10,312 nt of DNA from Fidelibacterota bacterium. GTDB taxonomy: Bacteria; Fidelibacterota; Fidelibacteria; Fidelibacterales; Fidelibacteraceae. Position numbers and translations under genes: made by a program. The first letter of the stretch is position 1, and each line of letters opens with the position of its first letter. Shown here one piece after another: positions 1-6,690 of this stretch. Where the stretch lies: the NCBI GenBank assembly GCA_030620575.1, contig JAUXEL010000053.1, positions 1 through 10,312 of the forward strand, read 5' to 3'. A model generated the notes under the pieces. That model was not told the origin of the DNA and made no database searches. It worked only from the letters and a program-made list of their open reading frames with translations.

Positions 1-52
1 CACGGCTGAATAGCCACGGTTGAATAGCCACGGCTTTTAAGCCGTGGTTCAA
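1..52. repeat. REP-like palindrome with tandem 14-bp half-units
   Basis: The unit CCACGG(C/T)TGAATAG occurs at 1-13 (first base cut off by the window edge) and 14-27, and a third copy begins at 28. The third copy leads into a hairpin with 9-bp arms CCACGGCTT (28-36) and AAGCCGTGG (39-47) around a TT spacer. Flanking TTGAA (20-24) and TTCAA (48-52) can extend the stem across a 3-nt bulge. The tandem units therefore look like repeated copies of the left arm of the palindrome. This has the look of a REP-type dispersed element, but whether it recurs elsewhere in the genome cannot be seen here. Confidence 0.6.
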
Positions 53-69
53 TTCATTAAACAAATATT

Positions 70-83
70 GGGGTTTTAACCCC
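70..83. repeat. Short palindrome GGGGTT-TT-AACCCC
   Basis: Six-base arms GGGGTT (70-75) and AACCCC (78-83) surround a TT spacer, the same loop as in the palindrome at 28-47. It lies 22 bp beyond that element and may be part of the same composite repeat. No T-rich tail follows on the minus strand, so a terminator role is not supported. Confidence 0.45.
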
Positions 84-220
84 GGTATAAAAGATGAAAT
101 GAAAATCAAATTAACTGATCATTTTTTGTCAAAATAACTTCACAAAATTACCATTAAGCCAACATTTTGTCGGAAATTAATGGCCAATAATTAAAGAACG
201 AATATAGTTGTGAATAACAG

Positions 221-250
221 TAAGGGCGAATAATTATTCGCCCCTATATT
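221..250. repeat. REP-like 20-bp perfect palindrome, copy 1
   Basis: GGGCGAATAATTATTCGCCC at 224-243 is a perfect palindrome, preceded by AGTAA and followed by CTATATT. The flanks match those of the elements at 5951-5970 and 8337-8356 (AGTAA or poly-A on one side, CTACAAT on the other), while the arm sequence is different. It ends 35 bases beyond the glgC stop codon. On the minus strand the hairpin is followed by TTACTGTTATT, which is not a strong T-tract, so it could act as a 3'-end stabilising structure more readily than as an intrinsic terminator. Confidence 0.65.
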
Positions 251-278
251 TTCAGCATTCAATTTTTAACCATCAACG

Positions 279-1514
279 TTAAATTACTGTTCCTTCCGGA
301 ATTGTTACGTTTTTCTTCACCACAACAATACCGTCACGGATATAATAGATTTCCGTTTCGATATCATCTATCTGATCTTTATTAATAATTCTTACATTAT
401 TGCCGATACGTACATTTTTATCAATGATCGCATGTTTGATAAGGCAGTTTTTCCCGATACCGAGAGGGATTCTTTCTTTATGATCCGTTTCGAAAAAATC
501 ATTTCCCATAATATAACTATCTATTATTTCGCTGCCTTCGCGAACAACTGCACGAACGCCAAGAATACTGTTTTTTATAGTTTTAGCATGGATCAGTCCA
601 CCCTCATTAATTAAAGAATGAGACACTTCAGCATTGCTGATACGTGACCCCGGCAACATGCGCGCATGGGTATAAATTGGAAAATGTTCATCCACAAAAG
701 GAAAATCCGGCTTCATTTCCGTAAAATTAATATTGGCATTATAAAAGGACTTGATGCTTCCGATATCTTCCCAATAACCTTTAAAGAAAAATGCCATAAC
801 CTTATAATCGTCAATAGCACCCGGAATAATATCTCCTCCGAAATCATCTTTCGGAATATCTTGCAAGGTCTTACGCAGGGTTTGACGGTTAAAGACATAA
901 ATTCCCATGGATCCCCAGTAAGGACGATTGGGATCACCTGTCGGACTCTTCATCTCTTCCAGTACAACTTCATCAGTGGGTTTTTCGGCAAACTTTACAA
1001 TACGGCCATCTTTATTTACTTTCAGAATTCCAAAGCCCTTTGCTTCTTCTTTGCTGACCGGCTTAACCGAGATACTAATATCAGCATTCGTATTACGGTG
1101 ATGGGCAACAAATTCCTGATAATTCATGCGGTACAAATGATCACCCGCTAAAATAAGATATTGATCAAATCCATAAGTTTCAAAATGGTTTAAATTGTGG
1201 CGTACCGCATCGGCAGTTCCCTGATACCAATCCATATTTTCAATGGTTTGTGATGCAGCCAGCACTTCAAGAAAACCATGGGTAAAATTATCAAATTTAT
1301 AGGTCTGATTAATATGCCGGTGCAAAGATTCGCTGTTAAACTGAGTTAATACATAGATTTTTCGGATATTCGAATTTAAACAATTGCTGATAGGAATATC
1401 AATAAGACGATATTTCCCGCCTATCGGAACAGCAGGTTTTGATCTTACAGTTGTCAGGGGAGCCAGCCGCGTACCACGTCCGCCACCTAAAATAACACTT
1501 AGTACATTGTGCAT
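279..1514 (-). CDS. glgC: Glucose-1-phosphate adenylyltransferase (ADP-glucose pyrophosphorylase)
   Basis: GlgC makes ADP-glucose and pyrophosphate from glucose-1-phosphate and ATP, the first committed step of bacterial glycogen synthesis in the cytoplasm. The 411-residue length is normal. The N-terminal nucleotidyltransferase domain shows GGGRGTRL (10-17), SKPAVP (25-30), WYQGTADAV (97-104), GDH (124-126), FAEKP (175-179, the glucose-1-phosphate lysine region) and GYWEDIG (246-252). The C-terminal third is a hexapeptide-like left-handed beta helix. From memory of the families, the C-terminal half (SMGIYVF, WEDIGSIKSF, IDKNVRIG, VVVKKNVTIPEGTVI) resembles the cyanobacterial/plant type more than the enterobacterial one, and lysines K366 and K400/K401 sit where the 3-phosphoglycerate-binding lysines are found. 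The ATG at 1514 follows an AGG six bases upstream and lies 10 bp after the LolA-like gene. It is probably the last gene of the rnz transcript. Confidence 0.95.
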   Translation of the reverse strand: MHNVLSVILGGGRGTRLAPLTTVRSKPAVPIGGKYRLIDIPISNCLNSNIRKIYVLTQFNSESLHRHINQTYKFDNFTHGFLEVLAASQTIENMDWYQGTADAVRHNLNHFETYGFDQYLILAGDHLYRMNYQEFVAHHRNTNADISISVKPVSKEEAKGFGILKVNKDGRIVKFAEKPTDEVVLEEMKSPTGDPNRPYWGSMGIYVFNRQTLRKTLQDIPKDDFGGDIIPGAIDDYKVMAFFFKGYWEDIGSIKSFYNANINFTEMKPDFPFVDEHFPIYTHARMLPGSRISNAEVSHSLINEGGLIHAKTIKNSILGVRAVVREGSEIIDSYIMGNDFFETDHKERIPLGIGKNCLIKHAIIDKNVRIGNNVRIINKDQIDDIETEIYYIRDGIVVVKKNVTIPEGTVI

Positions 1515-1524
1515 GTTTTACCTG

Positions 1525-2253
1525 TCATTTTTTTAGCTCATTTATTATTTGCAGTGTATCTTGTTGACCTTGCAGAGTGTCCGGCTGAATTACTGTCGTA
1601 TCCGGACTTGCAATAGATGTCTGTAATGTATTTATCCGATAATTGCTAAATTTTAGATCAATGTATCCAAAGGAAGAAGTAATCGGGATACCCCCACGTG
1701 GATTTGGTACTTTCTTTTTCTCGGTTTCCTTGCTCTCTATCATCATCCTGATATCTGTCGGAAGATATAATCCGGGAAGAATTTCTTTCTGTGTGAAATT
1801 GATATCTGCTACCATTTCGGGTTTATCGATCATCTTCATCTGGGTTAATATCCAGCGCGTAGTATCCACCATAGCAAGAAATATGATCTCCCGACCCTCT
1901 ATCGGTTTTTTCATTTCGATAAAGACAACATCGTTTTGTGCTTCCTCATAAACAATAACGCGCAGTGAAGTAGCATCATCAACTAAGCGCTCCAAATCCA
2001 TCATGAACACTTCACGGGGAATCATCAACGGTACATTGTCTTCGGTAAACAGTGAATCAGGACGAATAAAATACACCACTGTTTCGCGATCCGGAATAGT
2101 AGCCTGTGGCATACGCGAACGGATGCGCAAGTCAACGATCATATCGTCGATCTGCTTATAATTCTGATTTGCCCGCCGGATATAATACTGCGGATCAACA
2201 GCCGACAGAAGCATCAAGGAACAAAAATAAAGCAAGGCAATCTTTCTTAACAT
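1525..2253 (-). CDS. LolA-like secreted protein (outer-membrane lipoprotein-sorting family)
   Basis: This 242-residue protein is probably periplasmic. Residues 1-18 form a signal peptide (MLRK, then a hydrophobic stretch ending LLSA); no clear lipobox is visible. The body has the alternating beta pattern of LolA/LppX-like folds: YFIRPDSLF (61-69), TTRWILTQMKMID (131-143), then a segment ending EILPGLYLPTDIRMMIES (157-174), matching the usual 'long strand, G-x-x-LP-x-x-I' end of such proteins. The last 30 residues are polar, with repeated DT-containing motifs, and are likely a flexible tail. The start is the ATG at 2251-2253, which overlaps the deaminase stop by 7 bp (ATGTTAA) with GAGGAG upstream. 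A TTG two codons earlier is a less likely start. The family assignment comes from pattern rather than a decisive motif; the cargo is unknown and could be a lipoprotein or a lipid. Confidence 0.62.
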   Translation of the reverse strand: MLRKIALLYFCSLMLLSAVDPQYYIRRANQNYKQIDDMIVDLRIRSRMPQATIPDRETVVYFIRPDSLFTEDNVPLMIPREVFMMDLERLVDDATSLRVIVYEEAQNDVVFIEMKKPIEGREIIFLAMVDTTRWILTQMKMIDKPEMVADINFTQKEILPGLYLPTDIRMMIESKETEKKKVPNPRGGIPITSSFGYIDLKFSNYRINTLQTSIASPDTTVIQPDTLQGQQDTLQIINELKK

Positions 2254-2717
2254 GAGCAATTCTCCTCATCAATTGGATGCACGGTCCAGTCACGTTCTGG
2301 CAGTAATTCTTCAATTTCTCCATTCGGCTTTTTTAAAACGACCCGTTTGATATTCGCGTTAGCGATCTGTGCCTTGCATTGGTAGCAGACAAATTCATGA
2401 CCGTGAATATAAATTGTACTGTTGGATGTAGAATGTCCGTTCCGGGCTGCAAGTGCAATGGCATTGGATTCAGCGTGAGATCCGACTGCCCGGCAGCGTT
2501 CTAACTGCGTACCGGAAGTAATATTATGTAAATCCCGATAACAAAAGCCAATTTCAAGACAATTTTTCTGATATTGAGGCGCACCATTGTAGCCGGTGGA
2601 TACAATGTCTTTATTTTTTACAATAACCGCACCGACTTGCCTTCGCAAGCAGGATGAGCGCGTTGCGATCATCTCCGCGATATTAATAAAATATTCATCC
2701 CAGGTTAGACGTTTCAT
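2247..2717 (-). CDS. dCMP deaminase (cytidine/deoxycytidylate deaminase family)
   Basis: A zinc enzyme that converts dCMP to dUMP, supplying thymidylate synthase. The 156-residue length fits the family. The zinc/catalytic motif is HAESN (H81, E83), with the cysteine pair C111 and C114 in VCYQC. The usual proline before the first cysteine (PCxxC) is a valine here. RRQVGAVIVK (25-34) followed by STGYNGAP (40-47) is the typical N-terminal core of this family, and the extra Cys/His residues at C23, C53, C59, H64 and C75 resemble the second metal site known in some phage and Gram-positive dCMP deaminases. The start ATG has GGAG five bases upstream and lies 12 bp after rnz. Its stop overlaps the next gene, so translational coupling is likely. 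A ComE operon protein 2-type deaminase is the same family and would carry the same annotation. Confidence 0.9.
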   Translation of the reverse strand: MKRLTWDEYFINIAEMIATRSSCLRRQVGAVIVKNKDIVSTGYNGAPQYQKNCLEIGFCYRDLHNITSGTQLERCRAVGSHAESNAIALAARNGHSTSNSTIYIHGHEFVCYQCKAQIANANIKRVVLKKPNGEIEELLPERDWTVHPIDEENCSC

Positions 2718-2729
2718 GTATTCTCCGTA

Positions 2730-3617
2730 CTAAATGTTGACAATATCAAAATCATGTGCAATATGCGTATTTTTAAAAATCTTTTCAACAGCTTTCTCAT
2801 ATAAATTCAGGTCTTTATACCGCTCTGAATAATGGGTCAGCACTAATTTCTTTACACGATTATCCCCGGCATAACGGGCAGCCTGCTCCGCTGTCATATG
2901 CATAAATTCATCTGCTAAAGCCTGTTCTGTATGTAAGTATGTTGCTTCCATCAGCACACAATCCGCATCCTGAATAAGGGGTGGAATGGTTTCGCACATT
3001 CCGGTATCCAGCACATAGGAAAATATTTTTTCGGGAGTCTGATAGCTTAGTTTTTCCCGGATAAGCTGTTTTCCATGATGCATAATAACACCATTTTTTT
3101 CCAGTTCTCCTACGCGTGGACCATCCAGATCATACGCATCCAAAAGTGTCTGATTAAAACGCCATTGGGATTTCTGTACAAAACGGTATCCCAATACGGG
3201 GGTACTGTGCTTAAGGGAAAAGGCTTCAATACGATAAGTGTCGGTTTCTTCAACGATCCCTGCTTTCAGCGGATGGATCTCAAATTTAATGCGATGGGTA
3301 TATTTCGAAGCAATACTTAAGGCATCAAAATACGGTTGTCCTTCCACGGGAAAATAAATTTTTACGGTCTGGGGTACTTCCATCAATGACAAACGCTGCA
3401 TCATACCGGGAAGACCCAGACAATGGTCGCCGTGAAAATGCGAAATAAAAATACGGTGCACCTTCCCGGGCGATATGCCTGCGAGAATAAACTGGCGTTG
3501 TGTTCCCTCTCCGGGATCAAACAGAATACCTTCATGAAACCATTCCAATAAATAGGCATTCTGATTCCGGGTGCGGGTTGGCAACTGTGCTGCGGTTCCT
3601 AAAATGTGCAATTTCAT
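2730..3617 (-). CDS. rnz: Ribonuclease Z (tRNA 3' endonuclease)
   Basis: RNase Z cleaves the 3' trailer from tRNA precursors using two zinc ions in a metallo-beta-lactamase fold. The length, 295 residues, is that of the short bacterial/ELAC1 form. The signature HxHxDH is seen as H60, H62, D64 and H65 in SHFHGDHCLGLPG. Further ligand-region motifs are KHSTP (H137), LDTG (D204), HMTAEQAA (H240) and THYSERY (H262). The flexible tRNA-binding arm is present as DGPRVGELEKNG (165-176). The start ATG at 3617 has only a weak purine stretch (AAAGAACG) as a ribosome site. It is the first gene of the rnz, deaminase, LolA-like, glgC run after a 158-bp gap. The tRNA gene in this window encodes its own CCA, so RNase Z would not be the obvious processor of that particular tRNA. 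Confidence 0.95.
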   Translation of the reverse strand: MKLHILGTAAQLPTRTRNQNAYLLEWFHEGILFDPGEGTQRQFILAGISPGKVHRIFISHFHGDHCLGLPGMMQRLSLMEVPQTVKIYFPVEGQPYFDALSIASKYTHRIKFEIHPLKAGIVEETDTYRIEAFSLKHSTPVLGYRFVQKSQWRFNQTLLDAYDLDGPRVGELEKNGVIMHHGKQLIREKLSYQTPEKIFSYVLDTGMCETIPPLIQDADCVLMEATYLHTEQALADEFMHMTAEQAARYAGDNRVKKLVLTHYSERYKDLNLYEKAVEKIFKNTHIAHDFDIVNI

Positions 3618-3775
3618 CGTTCTTTAAATTAATTTTTTTCTGCATGTATTCCAATGAGAAAATATTTCATCAATTTGTTCGTTCTTGGAAAATCTTCAAA
3701 AATATTGAAAAATATTTAATGCATTAAAATTGGGATAAGTCATGTTTTATTTCAAAAGTCTATTTCCCGGATATT
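3618..3775 (-). promoter_or_regulatory. AT-rich intergenic region, presumed rnz promoter
   Basis: This is the only sizeable gap between ptb and rnz, so the promoter of the rnz-glgC run is expected here. On the minus strand TTGATG followed 17 nt later by AATACA is the best -35/-10 pair I see, and it is weak. A 14-bp perfect palindrome TTTAATGCATTAAA lies at 3715-3728. I see no convincing rho-independent terminator for ptb. Confidence 0.3.
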
Positions 3776-4645
3776 TTAAATCATACTTAATACAATGGAA
3801 TTCAATTTTTCAGACGGTCGATCGGAACGGGATAATAAGATCAAAGGTACCTGCGCACCCAAGATCAATCCGCCCACCGGTGTATGCTGAAGTTCGATCA
3901 TTTGTTTCAACATAAAATTACAGGATGTTATTTCGGGAAAAATTATTAGGTCAACATCACCGGAAATAGCTGAATCAATTCCTTTTTTTACTGCTGCTTC
4001 GGCATTCAGAATGACATCCAGCGCCATGGGTCCTTCAGCTTCATAGCCTTTTTGCGTGTATTCCTCTGCGAGAATACGGGCCTCTCCGGTCTCAGGGAGT
4101 TTGGAATTTATTTTTTCAATGATCGCGGCAAATGCAATTTTAGGTTTTTCGCCAAGAATCCGCTCAGTCAGTTCAATTGCATTGTCTGTAATGGTGCGTT
4201 TACGTTCCAGATCCAATTCAATATTAATTGCCCCGTCAGTAAGAAAAAGCAGTTTGTGGTAACCGGGGTTGTCACAGACCGCAATATGCGATAGCAATTT
4301 CCCTTTCCGCAGTCCTTTTTCCCGGTTCAGGATCGGACTTAAAAATGATGCGGTACCAATATCGCCTTTCATTAAGCTGTCGCCTTTTCCTTCTCTAATA
4401 TCCGCAATAGCATTCCAGATGGCTTCATCAGGTGTATTTGACTCTATCACTTCATAGTTTTGCAGTCCGCTCTCATCCGCTAATTTATGAATGGTATCCG
4501 ATACACCATACAACCGGGTCTTTATATATCCTTTTCCGGATGCGACTGCAAGAGCTTCAAAAATAGGTGCTGAACCGGGAAATACCACATTGATTGTTTT
4601 GGTATTTTCCGCATTTACACGTTTATAGATATCCTTGTACCGCAT
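3776..4645 (-). CDS. ptb: Phosphate butyryltransferase (phosphate acetyl/butyryltransferase family)
   Basis: Ptb converts butyryl-CoA plus phosphate to butyryl-phosphate plus CoA in the cytoplasm, handing it to butyrate kinase. With the start at 4645 the product is 289 residues, close to the family's usual length of about 300. Family features are FPGSAPIFEA (22-31), SLMKGDIGTASFL (90-102), GPMALDVILNAEAA (205-218), and the C-terminal run GDVDLIIFPEITSCNFMLKQMI (229-250) then GLILGAQVPLILLSRSD (259-275). The start ATG lies one base after the buk stop (TAA-T-ATG), with GGATGAGG inside the last buk codons as ribosome site, so translation is coupled. An ATG 33 bases further upstream, within buk, is possible but lacks this spacing. 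Branched-chain acyl-CoAs are an alternative substrate for this family. The adjacency to buk makes the assignment firm. Confidence 0.93.
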   Translation of the reverse strand: MRYKDIYKRVNAENTKTINVVFPGSAPIFEALAVASGKGYIKTRLYGVSDTIHKLADESGLQNYEVIESNTPDEAIWNAIADIREGKGDSLMKGDIGTASFLSPILNREKGLRKGKLLSHIAVCDNPGYHKLLFLTDGAINIELDLERKRTITDNAIELTERILGEKPKIAFAAIIEKINSKLPETGEARILAEEYTQKGYEAEGPMALDVILNAEAAVKKGIDSAISGDVDLIIFPEITSCNFMLKQMIELQHTPVGGLILGAQVPLILLSRSDRPSEKLNSIVLSMI

Positions 4646-4646
4646 A

Positions 4647-5720
4647 TTATACCTCATCCTTTTCATAATCATATACATTCATTTTACCATCCAAAATACG
4701 AAATCCTCCATCAGCCATGGCACCTAATTCATTTTCACCGGGATAAAAAATAATGTTGAATTGATTTCCCAAATGCTGTTTAAGATTATCCTGCACATAA
4801 TCGGAGTAAGCAACCCCGCCGGTTACGATCAAAGCCCGAATACTGAAGTCACAAACAGCGGCCATAGCACCGATTTCCTTTCGCAACTGATATAGCATAG
4901 CATCAAGGATCAATTTTGCCTTTTTATCGCCTTTATGAATACGCGCAACTACCTCACGCACATCATTGGTACCCAAGTAACCTTTCAATCCGCTTTCCCG
5001 GGTCAGCAGACGGCGCAGGGATTTTTCATCCATATGGTGTTTAAACACCATATCCATGAGTCCGCCAAGAGGTAATGCACCGGCCCGTTCGGGCGAAAAG
5101 GGTCCAAGTCCGAGAAGTGCATTGTTTACATCGACATTACGGCTTTTTTTCATTGCACATACGGTAATGCCGCCCCCGAGATGGGCTATAACAAAATTTT
5201 CTTTTTCAATATCCCAGCCTTGATTGTCACAAACTCTTCTTGCTGTCGCTTTAATATTAAGTGTATGAGCAAGACTTTTTCTCGTGATCTGCGGTACTCC
5301 GGATATCTTTGCAATATCGGTCATTTCATCAACAACAACCGAATCAATAATATAGGACGGAACAGCGAATTTCTTCCCAAAATATGCGGCCAGCGGCGCC
5401 CCCAGGTTACTGGCATGATTTCCGTATTTGGCATGCTTCAAATGATCGATCATGCTGTCACATACCTTGTATGCCCCGCTTTTTAAGGGTTTAAGAATTC
5501 CACCCCTGCCGATCACAATGTCAATTTTATCTATTTTATGTTTTTCAAGCTCTTCTTCGATCTGCGTTTTACGAAAGAGAAATTCATTATAAACATTCTC
5601 TTTTGATATCTGCGTTTCATCCATATCGACTTTTAATTCAAATTCCACTTTATCCCGGGTAAAAACAGCCATCTTGGTGCTGGTAGAACCCGGATTAATT
5701 GCAAGAACACGTTCTGACAT
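4647..5720 (-). CDS. buk: Butyrate kinase
   Basis: An ASKHA-fold acyl kinase that converts butyryl-phosphate and ADP to butyrate and ATP, the energy-yielding end of butyrate or branched-chain fatty acid fermentation. The length is 357 residues, typical of Buk and shorter than acetate kinase. Motifs: AINPGSTSTK (7-16, phosphate-binding N-terminus), GRGG (71-74), HLGGGI (180-185), GPFSPERAGALPLGGL (206-221, a Buk hallmark region) and VTGGVAY (299-305, adenosine motif). The start ATG has GAGGAG five bases upstream. A candidate promoter (TTGATA, 17 nt, TATCTT) lies upstream. It forms a two-gene operon with ptb. No butyryl-CoA-forming genes are in the window, so whether the cell ferments to butyrate or uses the pair for branched-chain acyl-CoAs cannot be decided here. 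Confidence 0.95.
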   Translation of the reverse strand: MSERVLAINPGSTSTKMAVFTRDKVEFELKVDMDETQISKENVYNEFLFRKTQIEEELEKHKIDKIDIVIGRGGILKPLKSGAYKVCDSMIDHLKHAKYGNHASNLGAPLAAYFGKKFAVPSYIIDSVVVDEMTDIAKISGVPQITRKSLAHTLNIKATARRVCDNQGWDIEKENFVIAHLGGGITVCAMKKSRNVDVNNALLGLGPFSPERAGALPLGGLMDMVFKHHMDEKSLRRLLTRESGLKGYLGTNDVREVVARIHKGDKKAKLILDAMLYQLRKEIGAMAAVCDFSIRALIVTGGVAYSDYVQDNLKQHLGNQFNIIFYPGENELGAMADGGFRILDGKMNVYDYEKDEV

Positions 5721-5755
5721 TCTATCTCCTCAATATAATTAGTGAATCATGCAAT

Positions 5756-5784
5756 AAGATAAGAAATATTTATTTGATTATCAA
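5756..5784 (-). promoter_or_regulatory. Candidate buk-ptb promoter
   Basis: On the minus strand TTGATA (5779-5784) is followed after 17 nt by TATCTT (5756-5761), a plausible sigma-70-type pair about 35 bases ahead of the buk start. The -35 hexamer overlaps a plus-strand TTGATT (5774-5779) in the inverted sequence TTGATTATCAA, which could serve the divergently transcribed tRNA. Confidence 0.4.
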
Positions 5785-5819
5785 AATTTATTATTATATT
5801 GGCAGGCAATTTGACAATT

Positions 5820-5895
<76 letters not shown>

Positions 5896-5897
5896 AG

Positions 5898-5928
5898 AAA
5901 CCCGCCCCGAAATATCGGGACGGGTTTT
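5898..5928 (+). terminator. Rho-independent terminator after tRNA-Ala
   Basis: The stem is AAACCCG-C-CCCGA (5898-5910) with TCGGG-A-CGGGTTT (5915-5927), with one C/A mismatch and an AATA loop, followed by a short T run. It starts three bases after the encoded CCA, so it fits as the tRNA terminator. The A-run on its left side also allows function on the opposite strand as a back-up stop for the convergent operon. Confidence 0.8.
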
Positions 5929-5940
5929 GTAATTGACAAC

Positions 5941-5977
5941 AAAAAAGTAAGGGACGGTCGCGACCGTCCCCTACAAT
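5941..5977 (-). repeat. REP-like 20-bp perfect palindrome, copy 2; likely terminator of the sdpI-like operon
   Basis: GGGACGGTCGCGACCGTCCC (5951-5970) is a perfect palindrome flanked by AGTAA and CTACAAT. It ends 35 bases beyond the stop codon of the minus-strand SdpI-like gene. Read on the minus strand it is a strong GC hairpin followed by TTAC and T6 (5941-5946), so it can terminate transcription. Arms and flanks match the copy at 8337-8356, and the flanks match copy 1 at 224-243. Confidence 0.75.
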
Positions 5978-6005
5978 CTCACAAATATTTATCTTCATCG
6001 ACTTT

Positions 6006-6689
6006 TCAACTCTTCGTCTTTTCGCCTCTTATTTTCTCCACCTTTTTCTTCTCAATTGCCGGAATAACAACGATCATCAGGATAATGCTGACAAAAAGCG
6101 GAATATAGAAAATCCATGACCATGTATACTGTGAGAAAAATACTCTGCCAAAGATAAATATTCCTGAGAGCACCATCAGACGCCCGCTTTTACGGTGTAC
6201 GCGGTTCCAGACCTCTTCATTGTTCAATGTCGCAGGAATGCGGATCCCGATCCAATAAGATGGCCGCATTTTTCCAAGTTGATTCCCAATAAGAATAAAA
6301 AGCAGACCAAGTCCGATATGAAGCAGACTTATATCAAATGTCTCTCCCCTGCTGTAACCGCTTCCTGCCTTAAGGGCAACCCAGTTCAGGAAAACAAATA
6401 AAGCGGCGATAAGTAAAATAATAAATCGTGCGGATTTTTTTTCGCTGTCGGAGTATTTTTTTATGGACATACCCCATGTAGTAAACATCAGGGCAAGCAT
6501 AACAAGGGGCGCGATCAATACGGCAACAAGCGGCGACGCAAAGTTATCCGGTTCATTATGTATATTCCAGTGTATCGGCACCTCCTTGACCCCGGCCTTA
6601 TCCATCTCCACATAGAAATAAATGGACACAGCACTAATAATGAGAAAAAAGATAAATAAGATTATAAGTTCACGTCGAAATGTTTTCAT
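6006..6689 (-). CDS. SdpI-like membrane protein (DUF1648 plus SdpI/YhfL domain), putative bacteriocin immunity protein
   Basis: An integral inner-membrane protein of 227 residues with about six predicted membrane segments (roughly 8-28, 52-72, 88-106, 119-137, 170-186, 190-211). The DUF1648 signature is VPIHWNIHNEPDNFASP (37-53). The SdpI-type signature is GNQLGKMRPSYWIGIRIP (135-152), then ATLNNEEVWNRVHRKSGRL (153-171). In Bacillus subtilis SdpI gives immunity to the SdpC toxin and also titrates its repressor SdpR. The same pairing with an SdpR-like gene is seen here. The start is the ATG at 6689, one base after the CPBP stop with AAGGAGGTG as ribosome site. The 15 codons upstream of it in frame lie inside the CPBP gene. 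The basic C-terminal tail (EKKKVEKIRGEKTKS) is encoded in pyrimidine-rich, repeat-like DNA. The actual ligand or toxin is unknown. Confidence 0.85.
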   Translation of the reverse strand: MKTFRRELIILFIFFLIISAVSIYFYVEMDKAGVKEVPIHWNIHNEPDNFASPLVAVLIAPLVMLALMFTTWGMSIKKYSDSEKKSARFIILLIAALFVFLNWVALKAGSGYSRGETFDISLLHIGLGLLFILIGNQLGKMRPSYWIGIRIPATLNNEEVWNRVHRKSGRLMVLSGIFIFGRVFFSQYTWSWIFYIPLFVSIILMIVVIPAIEKKKVEKIRGEKTKS

Positions 6690-6690
6690 A

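Noticed and set aside
151..183. Inverted repeat CCATTAA ... TTAATGG
   Set aside because: Seven-base arms with a 19-base spacer in AT-rich DNA are expected by chance.
221..250. Strong intrinsic terminator for glgC
   Set aside because: The palindrome is perfect but AT-rich in its centre and lacks a T-tract on the minus strand, so it is listed as a repeat; a terminator role is only possible.
666..1151. Plus-strand open frame of 161 codons opposite glgC
   Set aside because: It lies wholly inside the clear glgC gene on the other strand, shows no family pattern and no ribosome site; a shadow frame.
2254..2259. TTG start for the LolA-like protein
   Set aside because: An ATG two codons later gives a good signal peptide and a sensible overlap with the upstream stop; the TTG is closer to the ribosome site than is usual.
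4646..4678. Longer ptb start 33 bases upstream
   Set aside because: The extra residues (MYMIMKRMRYN) lie inside the buk gene and do not match the family's N-terminus; the ATG at 4645 has the better-spaced ribosome site.
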